Source: Prevotella fusca JCM 17724 (GTDB lineage: Bacteria > Bacteroidota > Bacteroidia > Bacteroidales > Bacteroidaceae). From it: a stretch of 64,000 bases of DNA. The notes below the pieces were generated by a model that worked only from the letters and a program-made list of their open reading frames with translations, searched no databases and was not told where the DNA came from. This document shows positions 25,779 to 34,110 of the stretch, piece after piece. The stretch is taken from positions 1,613,501 through 1,677,500 of the forward strand of contig NZ_CP012074.1 of the NCBI RefSeq assembly GCF_001262015.1, in the 5' to 3' direction. Positions within the stretch are counted from its first letter, which is position 1. Every line of letters begins with the position of its first letter. Position numbers and translations under genes: made by a program.

Positions 25779-27761
25779 ATGTATAAGAATTTAAAGTACT
25801 TAATCAAACATTCTGCCGTCATCCTTGTTATCCTGTTTTTCGTGCGCATCTGCTTTGCCGTTGCGTTCGTTCCTATGAATGTTATCAGCAGTAATCTGGC
25901 AGTCTTTCCCCGTCTTCTTTTCAATCTTCTGCGCTTCGATGTGCAGGTTATATGTTACGTGCTGTTGCTGCCTACGGTTCTGACCTTGGTCTTTGCCGCC
26001 CTTCATAAGCCTTGGACTGAGCGTGTGTTGAGCCGTTTCCGTAAGGTTTATTTCTCCATTGTCTGTGTTCTCCTGCTGGCAATCAGTGGTATTGACATGG
26101 GCTTTTTTGCCAATTTCAACAGCCATATCAACATTACTTTCTTCGATTTCTTCAATGAAGGACCAGTGAGTTTGATTCAGACAGTATGGGAAGAGTATCA
26201 TTGTGTCTATGAAGCTATAGCCTTTCTTCTCGTCACAATACCAGTTCTTTTGCTTATCCGTAGAATTGAATCTGGTAACTCGTCATCCCGTCAGTCTGTA
26301 CGTTCGTCAACCGTTCCCACCCCGTCCCGCCGTAGGATTGCCAGTCTTTCGGTCATACTCCTGTTGTATGTAGCTTTTCTGGTCATTGGTATGCGTGGTT
26401 CAGTATGGCGTTTCCCCCTGCAGATAGAGGATACCTTTGTGTCAAATCAGAAGATTCTGAACGACCTTGTTCCGAATGCTGTCTATATGTTCAAGAAGGC
26501 TTATAAGGAGAAGAAAAACGCCTTCAGGATGGAAAGTACAGCTGACTTGCTGCGGCAGTATAAGTTCAAGAGCTTGCAGGAGGCACTGGATGTCTATACA
26601 GAAGGGAAGGTAAAGATGCAGAACAACGATACGCTTGCTGCCTTGCAGCGTGCACTTTTTGCAGAGGTGGGTGACACCTTGAAGCAGCCACAGCCCAATG
26701 TTGTTATCGTTTATTGCGAAAGTTGGAGCAATTATCTGTTCAATCTTCAGCAGAAGGATGCAGATATGTATTTCGGATTGGAGCGTCACTTCAAGGACGA
26801 CCTGCTCTTCCGTAACTTCCAGTCTGTACAGAATGGTACGGTAGCTTCGCTTGAAAATCTCTATGTTTCTACGCCTTATCCGCGTTTCTTTGCTTCGGCT
26901 TATCGTTTCAAGACGCTTCCTACGTCAATTGCCTTGCCTTTCAAAGACAGCAATTACAGAACTACATTTATGTCGGGAATGGATGCTGCGTGGGAGAACT
27001 GTGCTGAGGCATTGGTTCATCAGCAGTTCGATGCCACCTACGACAAGTTCCATCTCTTGAAAGACTATCCCCGTGCCACCTACAACTGTATAGGTGTCTA
27101 CGATGAATACCTCTTCCAGGCATTGCTGGATAAGCTGAAGAAACCTTCAGAAAAGCGTCAGATGATAGCGGTAATGACGACGACAAACCATCCGCCTTTT
27201 GAGTTTCCGAAGGACTTGAAGCTCCCTTCTTTGCCAGAATCTGTCTATGGCAGGAAGTGTTTTGCCGAGCATAACCGCAAGGTCTTGGACAAGTATCTCA
27301 CGGGATTCCGCTATAATAATAAGGTACTGAACGATTTTCTCGACCGTTTCAAGGCTTCTGATGCTGCAAAGAACACTGTTCTTTTCATTACGGGCGACCA
27401 CAACGTGCGTTCCATTCTCAGTTATGATGTGGTAGACAAGCGGTATGAACATTCCGTACCGCTCTATATCTATCTGCCACCTTACCTGCGCAAGGAGGCT
27501 TATAAGAGTCTTACCAATCGCTGGGGAAGTCATGATGACATCTTGGCAACGCTGGCTCCCTTTGCTTTCCGCCACACAAAGTATTTCAAGATGGGCAAGA
27601 ATCTTCTGGATGTATCTGTGCCTGACAGTACTTACTTCAGTGCAAACGTTGAACAGATAGAGTCGGTACCAGCCTACCGTAAGAATGCTGAGCGGCTCAC
27701 AGATGCCCGTAATCTCCTGCGCCACGTTTACTTTGGCTGGTATTGGAGGAATAAATCGTAG
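25779..27761 (+). CDS. Second membrane sulfatase-fold enzyme (LTA synthase-like)
   Basis: A 660-residue protein with about five N-terminal membrane spans (to about residue 210), then an extracytoplasmic alkaline-phosphatase-type domain. Motifs: VVIVYCESWSNYLF (about 309), a Thr/Ser nucleophile region QNGTVASLENLYVS, MTTTNHPPFEFP and FITGDHNVRS (about 538), ending with SHDDILATLAPFAF. It is a paralogue-level relative of the enzyme at 22418 but clearly distinct. It likely transfers a phospho-head group to an envelope lipid or glycan. It is separated from the LpxL-like gene by 395 bp, so it may be transcribed independently. Confidence 0.83.
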   Translation: MYKNLKYLIKHSAVILVILFFVRICFAVAFVPMNVISSNLAVFPRLLFNLLRFDVQVICYVLLLPTVLTLVFAALHKPWTERVLSRFRKVYFSIVCVLLLAISGIDMGFFANFNSHINITFFDFFNEGPVSLIQTVWEEYHCVYEAIAFLLVTIPVLLLIRRIESGNSSSRQSVRSSTVPTPSRRRIASLSVILLLYVAFLVIGMRGSVWRFPLQIEDTFVSNQKILNDLVPNAVYMFKKAYKEKKNAFRMESTADLLRQYKFKSLQEALDVYTEGKVKMQNNDTLAALQRALFAEVGDTLKQPQPNVVIVYCESWSNYLFNLQQKDADMYFGLERHFKDDLLFRNFQSVQNGTVASLENLYVSTPYPRFFASAYRFKTLPTSIALPFKDSNYRTTFMSGMDAAWENCAEALVHQQFDATYDKFHLLKDYPRATYNCIGVYDEYLFQALLDKLKKPSEKRQMIAVMTTTNHPPFEFPKDLKLPSLPESVYGRKCFAEHNRKVLDKYLTGFRYNNKVLNDFLDRFKASDAAKNTVLFITGDHNVRSILSYDVVDKRYEHSVPLYIYLPPYLRKEAYKSLTNRWGSHDDILATLAPFAFRHTKYFKMGKNLLDVSVPDSTYFSANVEQIESVPAYRKNAERLTDARNLLRHVYFGWYWRNKS

Positions 27762-27964
27762 CTTACTGGCAGAGGGATGTATCTTTATCTCTAATCGGTC
27801 ATCAGGAGAATTACCTTTCATGTGTGCAGAAGTTCCATTGCTTTCCTGAGTTGTGACTTTGTTTTTCCCATCAATCAAACAGTAACAAAGAGTTTTGTGA
27901 CACCCTGTTTTCAATACTCTATGACCGAATTGCGATTAAAGAATTCGACCTGCTTTAAAGTAAT

Positions 27965-28065
27965 GAGACCTCTGCAAAACCTCATATAGATAGCGAAATC
28001 ATAAATATAACTCATTGATTATCAATAGTAGCTTTTAGGTGTAAAAAGACTTTTGCAGAGGTCTC
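27965..28065. mobile_element. 101-bp MITE with 15-bp inverted repeats and GTAAT duplication
   Basis: Perfect inverted repeats GAGACCTCTGCAAAA (27965-27979) and its complement (28051-28065). They are directly flanked on both sides by GTAAT (27960-27964 and 28066-28070), a 5-bp target duplication. There is no coding sequence inside. The parent transposon is not in this window. Confidence 0.88.
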
Positions 28066-28204
28066 GTAATACTTCCCCGGACGCATAGGCTCTTACGGTA
28101 TTTACTCCCTCTCTCTACTTGGAGAGGGGCTGTGAGTAAGGCTTTTCTTTATCCTGTTTTTCCCTCCCTTCATTTTCGATCCACACTTTCTTTCCATGCA
28201 GTAA

Positions 28205-28310
28205 GGTTCTTGTAGTGAATTATATTCATGGTGAGAAATATTTTTTTTCATGAAAATAAAAATTTCTTTTCGTGAAGAAAAATATTTTTTTTCATGAAAA
28301 GAATTCGGAA
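28205..28310. repeat. Family-1 22-bp array, copy C
   Basis: CATG/CGTG cores at 28227, 28249, 28271 and 28293, exactly 22 bp apart, ending in GAATTCGG. It lies between the second sulfatase-fold gene and the amylase. The same 906-bp gap holds the MITE, a C/T-rich repeat near 28108, an operator-like palindrome and a promoter. Confidence 0.9.
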
Positions 28311-28565
28311 GCAGGGGTAATCTGTAAATCAATCATACGTTGTCTGTACTGTAAGTAATGCTTGTCTGCGTTTCAATTAACGCTTACTTGCAAGTCATAC
28401 TCTTCGCTATAATACCAATATTCATGAGAAGGTTTCTTGTATTGAACGCATGTCAGGGTACGAAAAACCCATCGTCTATAGTATGTCAGTGCTGTGTGCA
28501 GTGCTGTTGTTCCACTTTCTGTTATGCACGGAAATTGGATAGTAAAGAGTTGTTTTTCAGTTCTC

Positions 28566-28579
28566 TGCAAACGTTTGCA
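28566..28579. promoter_or_regulatory. LacI-type operator-like palindrome upstream of amylase
   Basis: TGCAAACGTTTGCA is a perfect 14-bp palindrome with the central CG typical of LacI/GalR-family operators. It lies about 55 bp before the amylase -7 box. No LacI-family gene is in the window. Confidence 0.45.
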
Positions 28580-28633
28580 CAGTGAAAAGCACTGATTATC
28601 ACCAGCATTTCTACTTTATATGGCTTTAAATAG

Positions 28634-28641
28634 TAAATTTG
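28634..28641 (+). promoter_or_regulatory. Amylase -7 promoter box
   Basis: TAAATTTG matches TAnnTTTG and lies 26 bp before the start codon. A TTTC 22 bases upstream is a loose -33 match. Confidence 0.5.
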
Positions 28642-28667
28642 CAAGTAAACCCTAAAATATATATATA

Positions 28668-31142
28668 ATGAGACGATTACTTTTACTGTTTTCATTCCTG
28701 CTGGCGTTGCAGCAGGGATTCAGCCAGGGATGGCCTGCTAATTATCAAGGAGTTATGCTACAAGCCTTCTATTGGGACTCCTACGAAGATACCCAATGGA
28801 CAAAGCTACAATCACAAGCCGATGTTATCAGCCGGAGTTTCAACTCCATTTGGGTGCCACAGAGTGGTTATTGTAATACCGGTTCCAACGGCAAGAGTAT
28901 GGGATATAACCCTGTGTGGTGGTTCAATCAGAACAGTTCTTTTGGCACACAGGAAGCACTTAAACAGATGATTGCCACATTCAATGCCAAGAATGTAGCC
29001 GTGATAGAAGATGTCGTTATCAACCATAAGAGTGGTGATAAGGACTGGTGCGACTTCCCTGAAGAGGAATGGAATGGCAAGAAACTTGAATGGTCATTGG
29101 CTGACATCTGTCGGGATGACGAGGCAAAAGACAAGTTCCCAGTTTCTGGTAATTACGATACTGGCGACCACTTCGGCTATCGTGACTTAGATCATACGGG
29201 CGAAAATGTGCAGAAGAACGTAAAAACCTATCTGCAGTTCCTCAAGGAGGAAATGGGCTACAAGGGTTTCAGATACGATATGGTGAAGGGCTATGGTGCG
29301 GAGTTCATCAAGATATACAACGAAGATGCTAAGCCGGAGTTTTCTGTCGGAGAGTATTGGGATACCAATTATGACAATGTGGTGGGCTGGATTAAAGGCA
29401 CTGGTTACACCTCGGCAGCCTTCGATTTCCCATTGAAATATATCATTAACGACGCCTTCGGAAACGGTAACTGGGGCGCACTGACCTATAAGGGTGTGGC
29501 TGGTGACCCAAATATGAGCCGATATGCGGTGACTTTCATCGACAATCATGACACTTATCGCAACGAAAACGGTGAGAAACTACAGAACAATGTGCTGGCT
29601 GCAAACGCCTTCATATTGGCTATGCCGGGTACACCTTGTATCTTCCTTCCGCACTGGAAAGCCTATCAGACCGAGCTCGCGAAGATGATTGCAGCACGTA
29701 AAGAGGCAGGTATCAGCAATCAGAGCAGGATTGTATCAGGTAAATACTACAATGGCGGCTATGTAACCATCGTGCAGGGAGAGCGCAGTAAGATTATGGT
29801 TATCAGCGGTTATCCGCAAGGTGTTGACACTGAAGGCTACACACTCGTGTCGGCTGGAACTACAGAAAACCCGAATTATGCCTTCTATAAGGAGACAAAC
29901 CCTGCAAAGGACATCACGGTATATGTGGAAGCAAACGAGCAGCCGCTCTATCTCTATGCGTGGACGGACAATGACAGTCCGCTCACAGATGGCTATCCGG
30001 GAACCCTGTTGACAAAGAAAAGGCAGGTGGGTGACAAGGTATTCTATTATATGACATTGAAGGCTGACCGCCTGAACTTCCTGCTCAACAAGGGTGGAGA
30101 TGCTACAAAGACGGACGATGTGCGGGGTATAACCAGTGATGTGTTCTATACCTACAACAACAGAAAGGCAACGGATAACACTGCGCAGTATGAAAATGAA
30201 CCTGTTATGGGTGAAGTGAATCTGCTTACTTTCAGCAACAGTGAGACTGTAGCTTTCTTTGAATCGCCTGCATCATGGGGCAAAGCAGCTTGCTGGGCAT
30301 GGGATAGTCATTCAAATTATACGGGTGGCAACTGGCCGGGACAGCAGTGCGAATACATCGGTAAGGCAGCCAATGGCAACAAAATATGGAAGTGGACCTG
30401 CAATACTACGGGTGTACCTGCAATGATTATGTTCAATGATGGAGTAGCCACAGGCATACAGACAAGCGAAGAGTACACCTTCATCAATGGCGGCTATTAC
30501 ACTATGACGGAGATGATTGGTACAGGTAGCAACCTTGACAATCTCTTTGAACGTGAATTTAAGGAGAATGTGAAGAGTACTCTCTGTCTGCCTTTCAACA
30601 TCGGTCCGACAGAAGCTGCACAGCTCAACGGTAAGATTTATCAGCTGACAGGTGCGTCAAACGGAGTCTTCATCTTCAAGTCCTGTAACTCGGTAGAGGC
30701 TTTCAAGCCTTACGTCTTTATAGCCAACAGAACCGCAAAATGCCTCATTCCGTTCCGTGGCAAGGCTGTACTTTCTGGCAATGCCATTCCTGCAACAATC
30801 GGAGATTACACCTTTGCGGGCACAATGGATAAGGTGAAGAAGGTGTCAACGGCAGAAACATCCTATTTTATCTATACAGCAGCTAACGGTAGCTTTGTAA
30901 AGGCAAACACCAATGGCGGTGTCGTCATCCCTGCTTATCGCTGTTACTTCCAGACGAAATCAGATGCTGTAGCACCTTCCAAGATGGAGATTATCAACGA
31001 ATCCACCGGTCTGAGCACACTCAGCTTATACAACGATGACAATATATATACCTTGAATGGGGTATGTTTAGGTAAGCGTTCAGCACTGCCTAATCTGCCA
31101 ATGGGGATATACATTTACAAAGGGAAAAAGATTCTAATATAA
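28668..31142 (+). CDS. Secreted GH13 alpha-amylase with CBM-like and C-terminal sorting domains
   Basis: Hydrolyses alpha-1,4-glucans outside the cytoplasm. The 824-residue protein has a signal peptide (ends GFSQG), then a GH13 barrel. The catalytic nucleophile is in GFRYDMVKGY (about residue 203), the acid/base in VGEYWD (about 228) and the transition-state Asp in IDNHDTYR (about 292). About residues 520-620 resemble a CBM26-like starch-binding module (FFESPASWGKAACWAWD...). The last ~35 residues (YTLNGVCLG...GIYIYKGKK) look like a short C-terminal domain of Bacteroidetes secreted enzymes. It is not in a Sus-like cluster. A small ORF follows 8 bp after the stop. Confidence 0.92.
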   Translation: MRRLLLLFSFLLALQQGFSQGWPANYQGVMLQAFYWDSYEDTQWTKLQSQADVISRSFNSIWVPQSGYCNTGSNGKSMGYNPVWWFNQNSSFGTQEALKQMIATFNAKNVAVIEDVVINHKSGDKDWCDFPEEEWNGKKLEWSLADICRDDEAKDKFPVSGNYDTGDHFGYRDLDHTGENVQKNVKTYLQFLKEEMGYKGFRYDMVKGYGAEFIKIYNEDAKPEFSVGEYWDTNYDNVVGWIKGTGYTSAAFDFPLKYIINDAFGNGNWGALTYKGVAGDPNMSRYAVTFIDNHDTYRNENGEKLQNNVLAANAFILAMPGTPCIFLPHWKAYQTELAKMIAARKEAGISNQSRIVSGKYYNGGYVTIVQGERSKIMVISGYPQGVDTEGYTLVSAGTTENPNYAFYKETNPAKDITVYVEANEQPLYLYAWTDNDSPLTDGYPGTLLTKKRQVGDKVFYYMTLKADRLNFLLNKGGDATKTDDVRGITSDVFYTYNNRKATDNTAQYENEPVMGEVNLLTFSNSETVAFFESPASWGKAACWAWDSHSNYTGGNWPGQQCEYIGKAANGNKIWKWTCNTTGVPAMIMFNDGVATGIQTSEEYTFINGGYYTMTEMIGTGSNLDNLFEREFKENVKSTLCLPFNIGPTEAAQLNGKIYQLTGASNGVFIFKSCNSVEAFKPYVFIANRTAKCLIPFRGKAVLSGNAIPATIGDYTFAGTMDKVKKVSTAETSYFIYTAANGSFVKANTNGGVVIPAYRCYFQTKSDAVAPSKMEIINESTGLSTLSLYNDDNIYTLNGVCLGKRSALPNLPMGIYIYKGKKILI

Positions 31143-31150
31143 TAACGACA

Positions 31151-31327
31151 ATGAAAAGACGATACTTAAATCCTACAATTGAAGTTCATAAGGTTTCTTG
31201 TGAAAACTTATTAGACTGTTTTTCACAGGATAGCAATACTGCCCCCGAAGCCCCTGACGACACAGAGGCTGGCGCAAAGGAATATGATTTTGACTTCTGG
31301 GAAGATGATCATTACAACGAACAATAG
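31151..31327 (+). CDS. Small acidic protein (58 aa) downstream of amylase
   Basis: ATG at 31151, TAG at 31325-31327, 58 codons, 8 bp after the amylase stop. The N-terminus MKRRYLNPTIEVHKV followed by ENLLDCFSQDS and a very acidic tail (DFDFWEDDHYNEQ) matches a style of short Bacteroidetes proteins (basic start, PxIEV, then ENLL). No function is known to me. Spacing suggests translation coupled to the amylase. It has no signal peptide. An alternative is a non-functional ORF, but the phylum-typical opening argues against that. Confidence 0.65.
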   Translation: MKRRYLNPTIEVHKVSCENLLDCFSQDSNTAPEAPDDTEAGAKEYDFDFWEDDHYNEQ

Positions 31328-31427
31328 TTCCTTAGATATTCCAAATAATCTTTCACTGACGTTTTATAATCCTTTATAGATACCCTCTATAACCTCTTAT
31401 AGAAGTCTTATAATCCCTTATAAATGA

Positions 31428-31527
31428 GGAGTCAAGGAGGAAACCACCACCTTATCAGGCAATGGTCTCGAAAGTAAGAACCTGCATGATAAAAGTATAT
31501 AGGTTTAACTCCTTGACTCCATTTTTT
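31428..31527 (+). terminator. Long-loop inverted repeat with T-run (terminator-like)
   Basis: GGAGTCAAGGAG (31428-31439) and its exact complement (31509-31520) are followed by ATTTTTT. The loop is 69 bases, unusually long for a terminator. Just upstream (31361-31427) are repeated TATAA-CC-TTATA segments. It may be a terminator for the amylase unit or the ends of a tiny mobile element. Confidence 0.4.
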
Positions 31528-31797
31528 GTGTAAACAGCTATTTCCTAACCTGTTGGTAGTATCTGTTGTGCATTAATCCAATTCTTCCAGCGGATTATAT
31601 GCAGATATTTTCTATCGAATATGCTTCAGTCATAGGAATGGATGACTATAAATAACTGTTTGATATTCAGTTGAAAGGTTACAAAAGAAATCTCCTTCTA
31701 TCACTTTAATGTACTTTCTTATCCCGAACGCATGCTAACTAATATGGTAAACTGACGGATATTAAACGATTTTCAGTAGTGTTTTCCATACAGCAAC

Positions 31798-31902
31798 TAC
31801 ACCCCTTCAGAATTCTTTTCATGAAAAGAAATAATTATTTTCACGTAAATAAATACTTTTCTTCATGAAAAGAAATATTTTTCTTCATGAAAATAATTTG
31901 AA
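31798..31902. repeat. Family-1 22-bp array, copy D
   Basis: Cores at 31820, 31842, 31864 and 31886, 22 bp apart, starting at AATTC. It lies in the 907-bp AT-rich gap between convergent genes. The remainder of the gap (to 32234) shows only short broken frames, such as one ending EENGTQLTFFK near 32205, possibly a gene remnant. Confidence 0.9.
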
Positions 31903-32234
31903 AGTGATGTATAATTAGACCTTTCCTGTTTGTTGGCAACAGTTCAAATAAGCTGTTGAAAGGACTTTATTAATGTAAGTTAGGTATAATATGGTATATT
32001 AACAATTTATTCAGTATTCTTATACTGGACTCACGTTAATCTCAACTTCATACAAACTCTTGCTAAAATCGCATGGCATCAAAGAAACTGTAGATAATGA
32101 AGAGTTCATTGTAAATCAAGTATGTACTTAATGACCTACTGGCAAAGAAATCGTATATCAAAGTACACGAAGAAAACGGTACGCAGCTTACTTTCTTTAA
32201 ATAATATTATCGTAATTCTTATATTGAACTTACA

Positions 32235-32822
32235 CTATACTAATTTTAGAGGCTCAAATATTAAGAAAGAGTGATCGAAATCTAAATTTATTATTCGATC
32301 TTTGTAATCTTCTGAAATCACAATATTAAAGGCTCCACCCCATTCCTGTAGTTGGAATACTTGTGTTTCAGCTGGTATTTTATTTCCTCTTAATACAGGT
32401 TTGATAAAGAAACGGCCTCGTTTATTTTGCCACTCTGCTACTTTTGCATCTTCAGACCAACAATCTACTTCGGATAAATCCCAATCAACACAATCTATTG
32501 ATTTATCATTATTCAACAATAGGTATTTATTATCTGACTTTTTACTTTCGATAGCTACCATATTATCTTCAACGTTAAGAGAAAGAACGTCTACTATTGA
32601 AGCATCAAACACTATGAAGTCTGCTCCAATGGAATTTATTGGAGGGATTCTCCCTTCTCGTAGAGTCATGTATTCAATATGCTTTCCTTTTTTAAACAAG
32701 TCTGGCTCATTGAAAAGTTTTGTACTCGTTATCTCTATATTATCTATCCAAAGTGAAGACGAGAGGTTTTCATACTTCGCCCATTTTTTACTGCTTGGAT
32801 TTATTCCTAACTTATAATACAT
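32235..32822 (-). CDS. Immunity-like protein (Imm11/DUF1629-type), orphan
   Basis: A 195-residue soluble protein with no signal peptide and lower GC than its neighbours. The layout (IDNIEI, then GADFIVFDASIVDVLSLN, the YLLLNNDKSIDCVDWDLSEVD block, GRFFIKPVLRGNKIPAETQVFQL, and a final SFLIFEPLKLV) resembles Imm11/DUF1629 immunity-type proteins that accompany polymorphic toxins. No toxin is adjacent. It may be an orphan immunity gene carried for defence against competitors, or a relic of a lost pair. The family call is from pattern memory and unsure. Confidence 0.5.
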   Translation of the reverse strand: MYYKLGINPSSKKWAKYENLSSSLWIDNIEITSTKLFNEPDLFKKGKHIEYMTLREGRIPPINSIGADFIVFDASIVDVLSLNVEDNMVAIESKKSDNKYLLLNNDKSIDCVDWDLSEVDCWSEDAKVAEWQNKRGRFFIKPVLRGNKIPAETQVFQLQEWGGAFNIVISEDYKDRIINLDFDHSFLIFEPLKLV

Positions 32823-32936
32823 TATAATTATGTTTAGTTAATATCTTATTCAATCACTAGCTACACATTCATAAGTATATTAAACCCCAATCTCATTAAT
32901 CTTTACTGGGCTCATTATCCTTATTAATCGTATTAT

Positions 32937-33060
32937 TTCCTAACAATTTTTATTTTCTTGCCAGCATCTTGTCTGTCTTTGTAACTTGACGTAGCCCGTA
33001 ACAGCTTCGTTACAAAGACAACCAATCTGTACAGGACCAAACTTAGAGATTTGGATTAAA
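32937..33060. repeat. Degraded copy 3 of the about 200-bp inverted-end element
   Basis: In reverse orientation to copies 1 and 2: CCTAACA...TTTTATTTTCTTG, then the core CTGTCTTTGTAACTTGACGTAGCCCG, then GTTACAAAGAC and CCAATCTGT, ending near GATTTGGATTAAA. One inverted end is missing. It lies in the 377-bp gap before the LytTR gene. Confidence 0.8.
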
Positions 33061-33199
33061 TAACTTTTAGAATCTGAAGAATCCAGAGATATACGTCCTA
33101 TGTTATTATGCTTCCCAACAAGTTATGCCTCCTATCTTTATCATGCTTAAATGCCCCTTTGTATAATAAAGAGAAGTCTGTCATTGGCGGACAAAGATA

Positions 33200-34033
33200 T
33201 TATCCAATGAAGTGGCGGAGCCCGGGAACGAAGGTGCGGGAGACAGGGATGGTGTCTTCGCAACCTGAAAGTCGTAGCTGATAACCGTTGGAGTTTCCTT
33301 TTGCTGAGGCAATATTGTTGATATTGACAAGGAAGGAACGGTGACACTGGAAGATATTATCGTATGGAAGATCATCTTTCAAGGCTGTCAGTGTCGAACG
33401 GAGTTCGGTCTTTACCGTCCCACCGTCTTTTATATAGCACACACAGACGTTGTTTTTCCGTGCTTCGATATAGAGCAGGTTGTTGATTGGCAAGCTGAGG
33501 TCGGTTCCCCGCAGGTTCTGGTCGTGCAGTGTTATGATGATACCCTCCTGTTCATCTGTGGTCTTCTTTATCAGTTCCTCCAGCCTGCTGTTCAGCATAC
33601 GGTTATAGTTTATCAATGTAAAGACAGCCGTGACGAGCACCCATACAAGGAAAGTCCAGTAGAAGAATACCCAGAACAGCTGCCAGGTCAATGGTGTCTG
33701 GAAGAAGAAAGCAGCATAGAGGGTCATGGATATTGCCATTGCAAGCTCAATGGCAACACTGTAAAGAATAATATAACCATTGGTTACCGGGACGTTCTTC
33801 CGTGATGGTCTCTTGAAGAAAAGGAAAGCGCAAAGGCACTGGACGCTGATAGCCATCACGCAGAACCCAAGGCACATCAGGAAGATACTGCCCTGATACT
33901 GACTGATTCCGAACGGCTGCAGGAGATAAAGAAAAAGGAAAATGCCAATCCCCAGCGCAACACTTGTGCGCCAGGAACTGGCATTTGTCTGTACAGTATA
34001 CCTGCTACGAAGGAAGGAGGTCAGTCTGCTCAT
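33200..34033 (-). CDS. Membrane-bound LytTR transcription regulator
   Basis: A 277-residue protein with four predicted membrane spans in residues 25-150. A short coiled linker (NRMLNSRLEELIKKTTDEQEG) follows, then a C-terminal LytTR DNA-binding domain (ENNVCVCYIKDG-type strand, LPYDNIFQCHRSFLVNINNI). It has no receiver domain and no histidine kinase next to it, so it may sense a membrane signal directly. LytTR regulators often control extracellular polysaccharide or competence-type functions, but the target is unknown here. Its promoter lies at 34060-34091 and korB follows upstream on the same strand. Confidence 0.88.
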   Translation of the reverse strand: MSRLTSFLRSRYTVQTNASSWRTSVALGIGIFLFLYLLQPFGISQYQGSIFLMCLGFCVMAISVQCLCAFLFFKRPSRKNVPVTNGYIILYSVAIELAMAISMTLYAAFFFQTPLTWQLFWVFFYWTFLVWVLVTAVFTLINYNRMLNSRLEELIKKTTDEQEGIIITLHDQNLRGTDLSLPINNLLYIEARKNNVCVCYIKDGGTVKTELRSTLTALKDDLPYDNIFQCHRSFLVNINNIASAKGNSNGYQLRLSGCEDTIPVSRTFVPGLRHFIG

Positions 34034-34059
34034 GATGTCTTAATATGGTGGTCTGCCCA

Positions 34060-34091
34060 CAAAATTACATCTTTTCCCCTTTCCGTGCAAG
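34060..34091 (-). promoter_or_regulatory. LytTR gene promoter
   Basis: On the minus strand CTTG (3/4 match to TTTG), 20 bases and TAATTTTG, 27 bp before the start codon. It places the LytTR gene in its own unit, between it and the korB stop at 34111. Confidence 0.6.
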
Positions 34092-34110
34092 TATCTTTTG
34101 TCTTATTTTC

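Noticed and set aside
28108..28145. Terminator from the CCTCTCTCTACTTGGAGAGGGG repeat
   Set aside because: It resembles a dispersed C/T-rich repeat and lies over 340 bp from the nearest gene end, so I list it only in context.
31960..32220. Possible gene remnant before the immunity-like gene
   Set aside because: Only short broken frames are visible and none matches a known protein, so I mention it but do not call a pseudogene.
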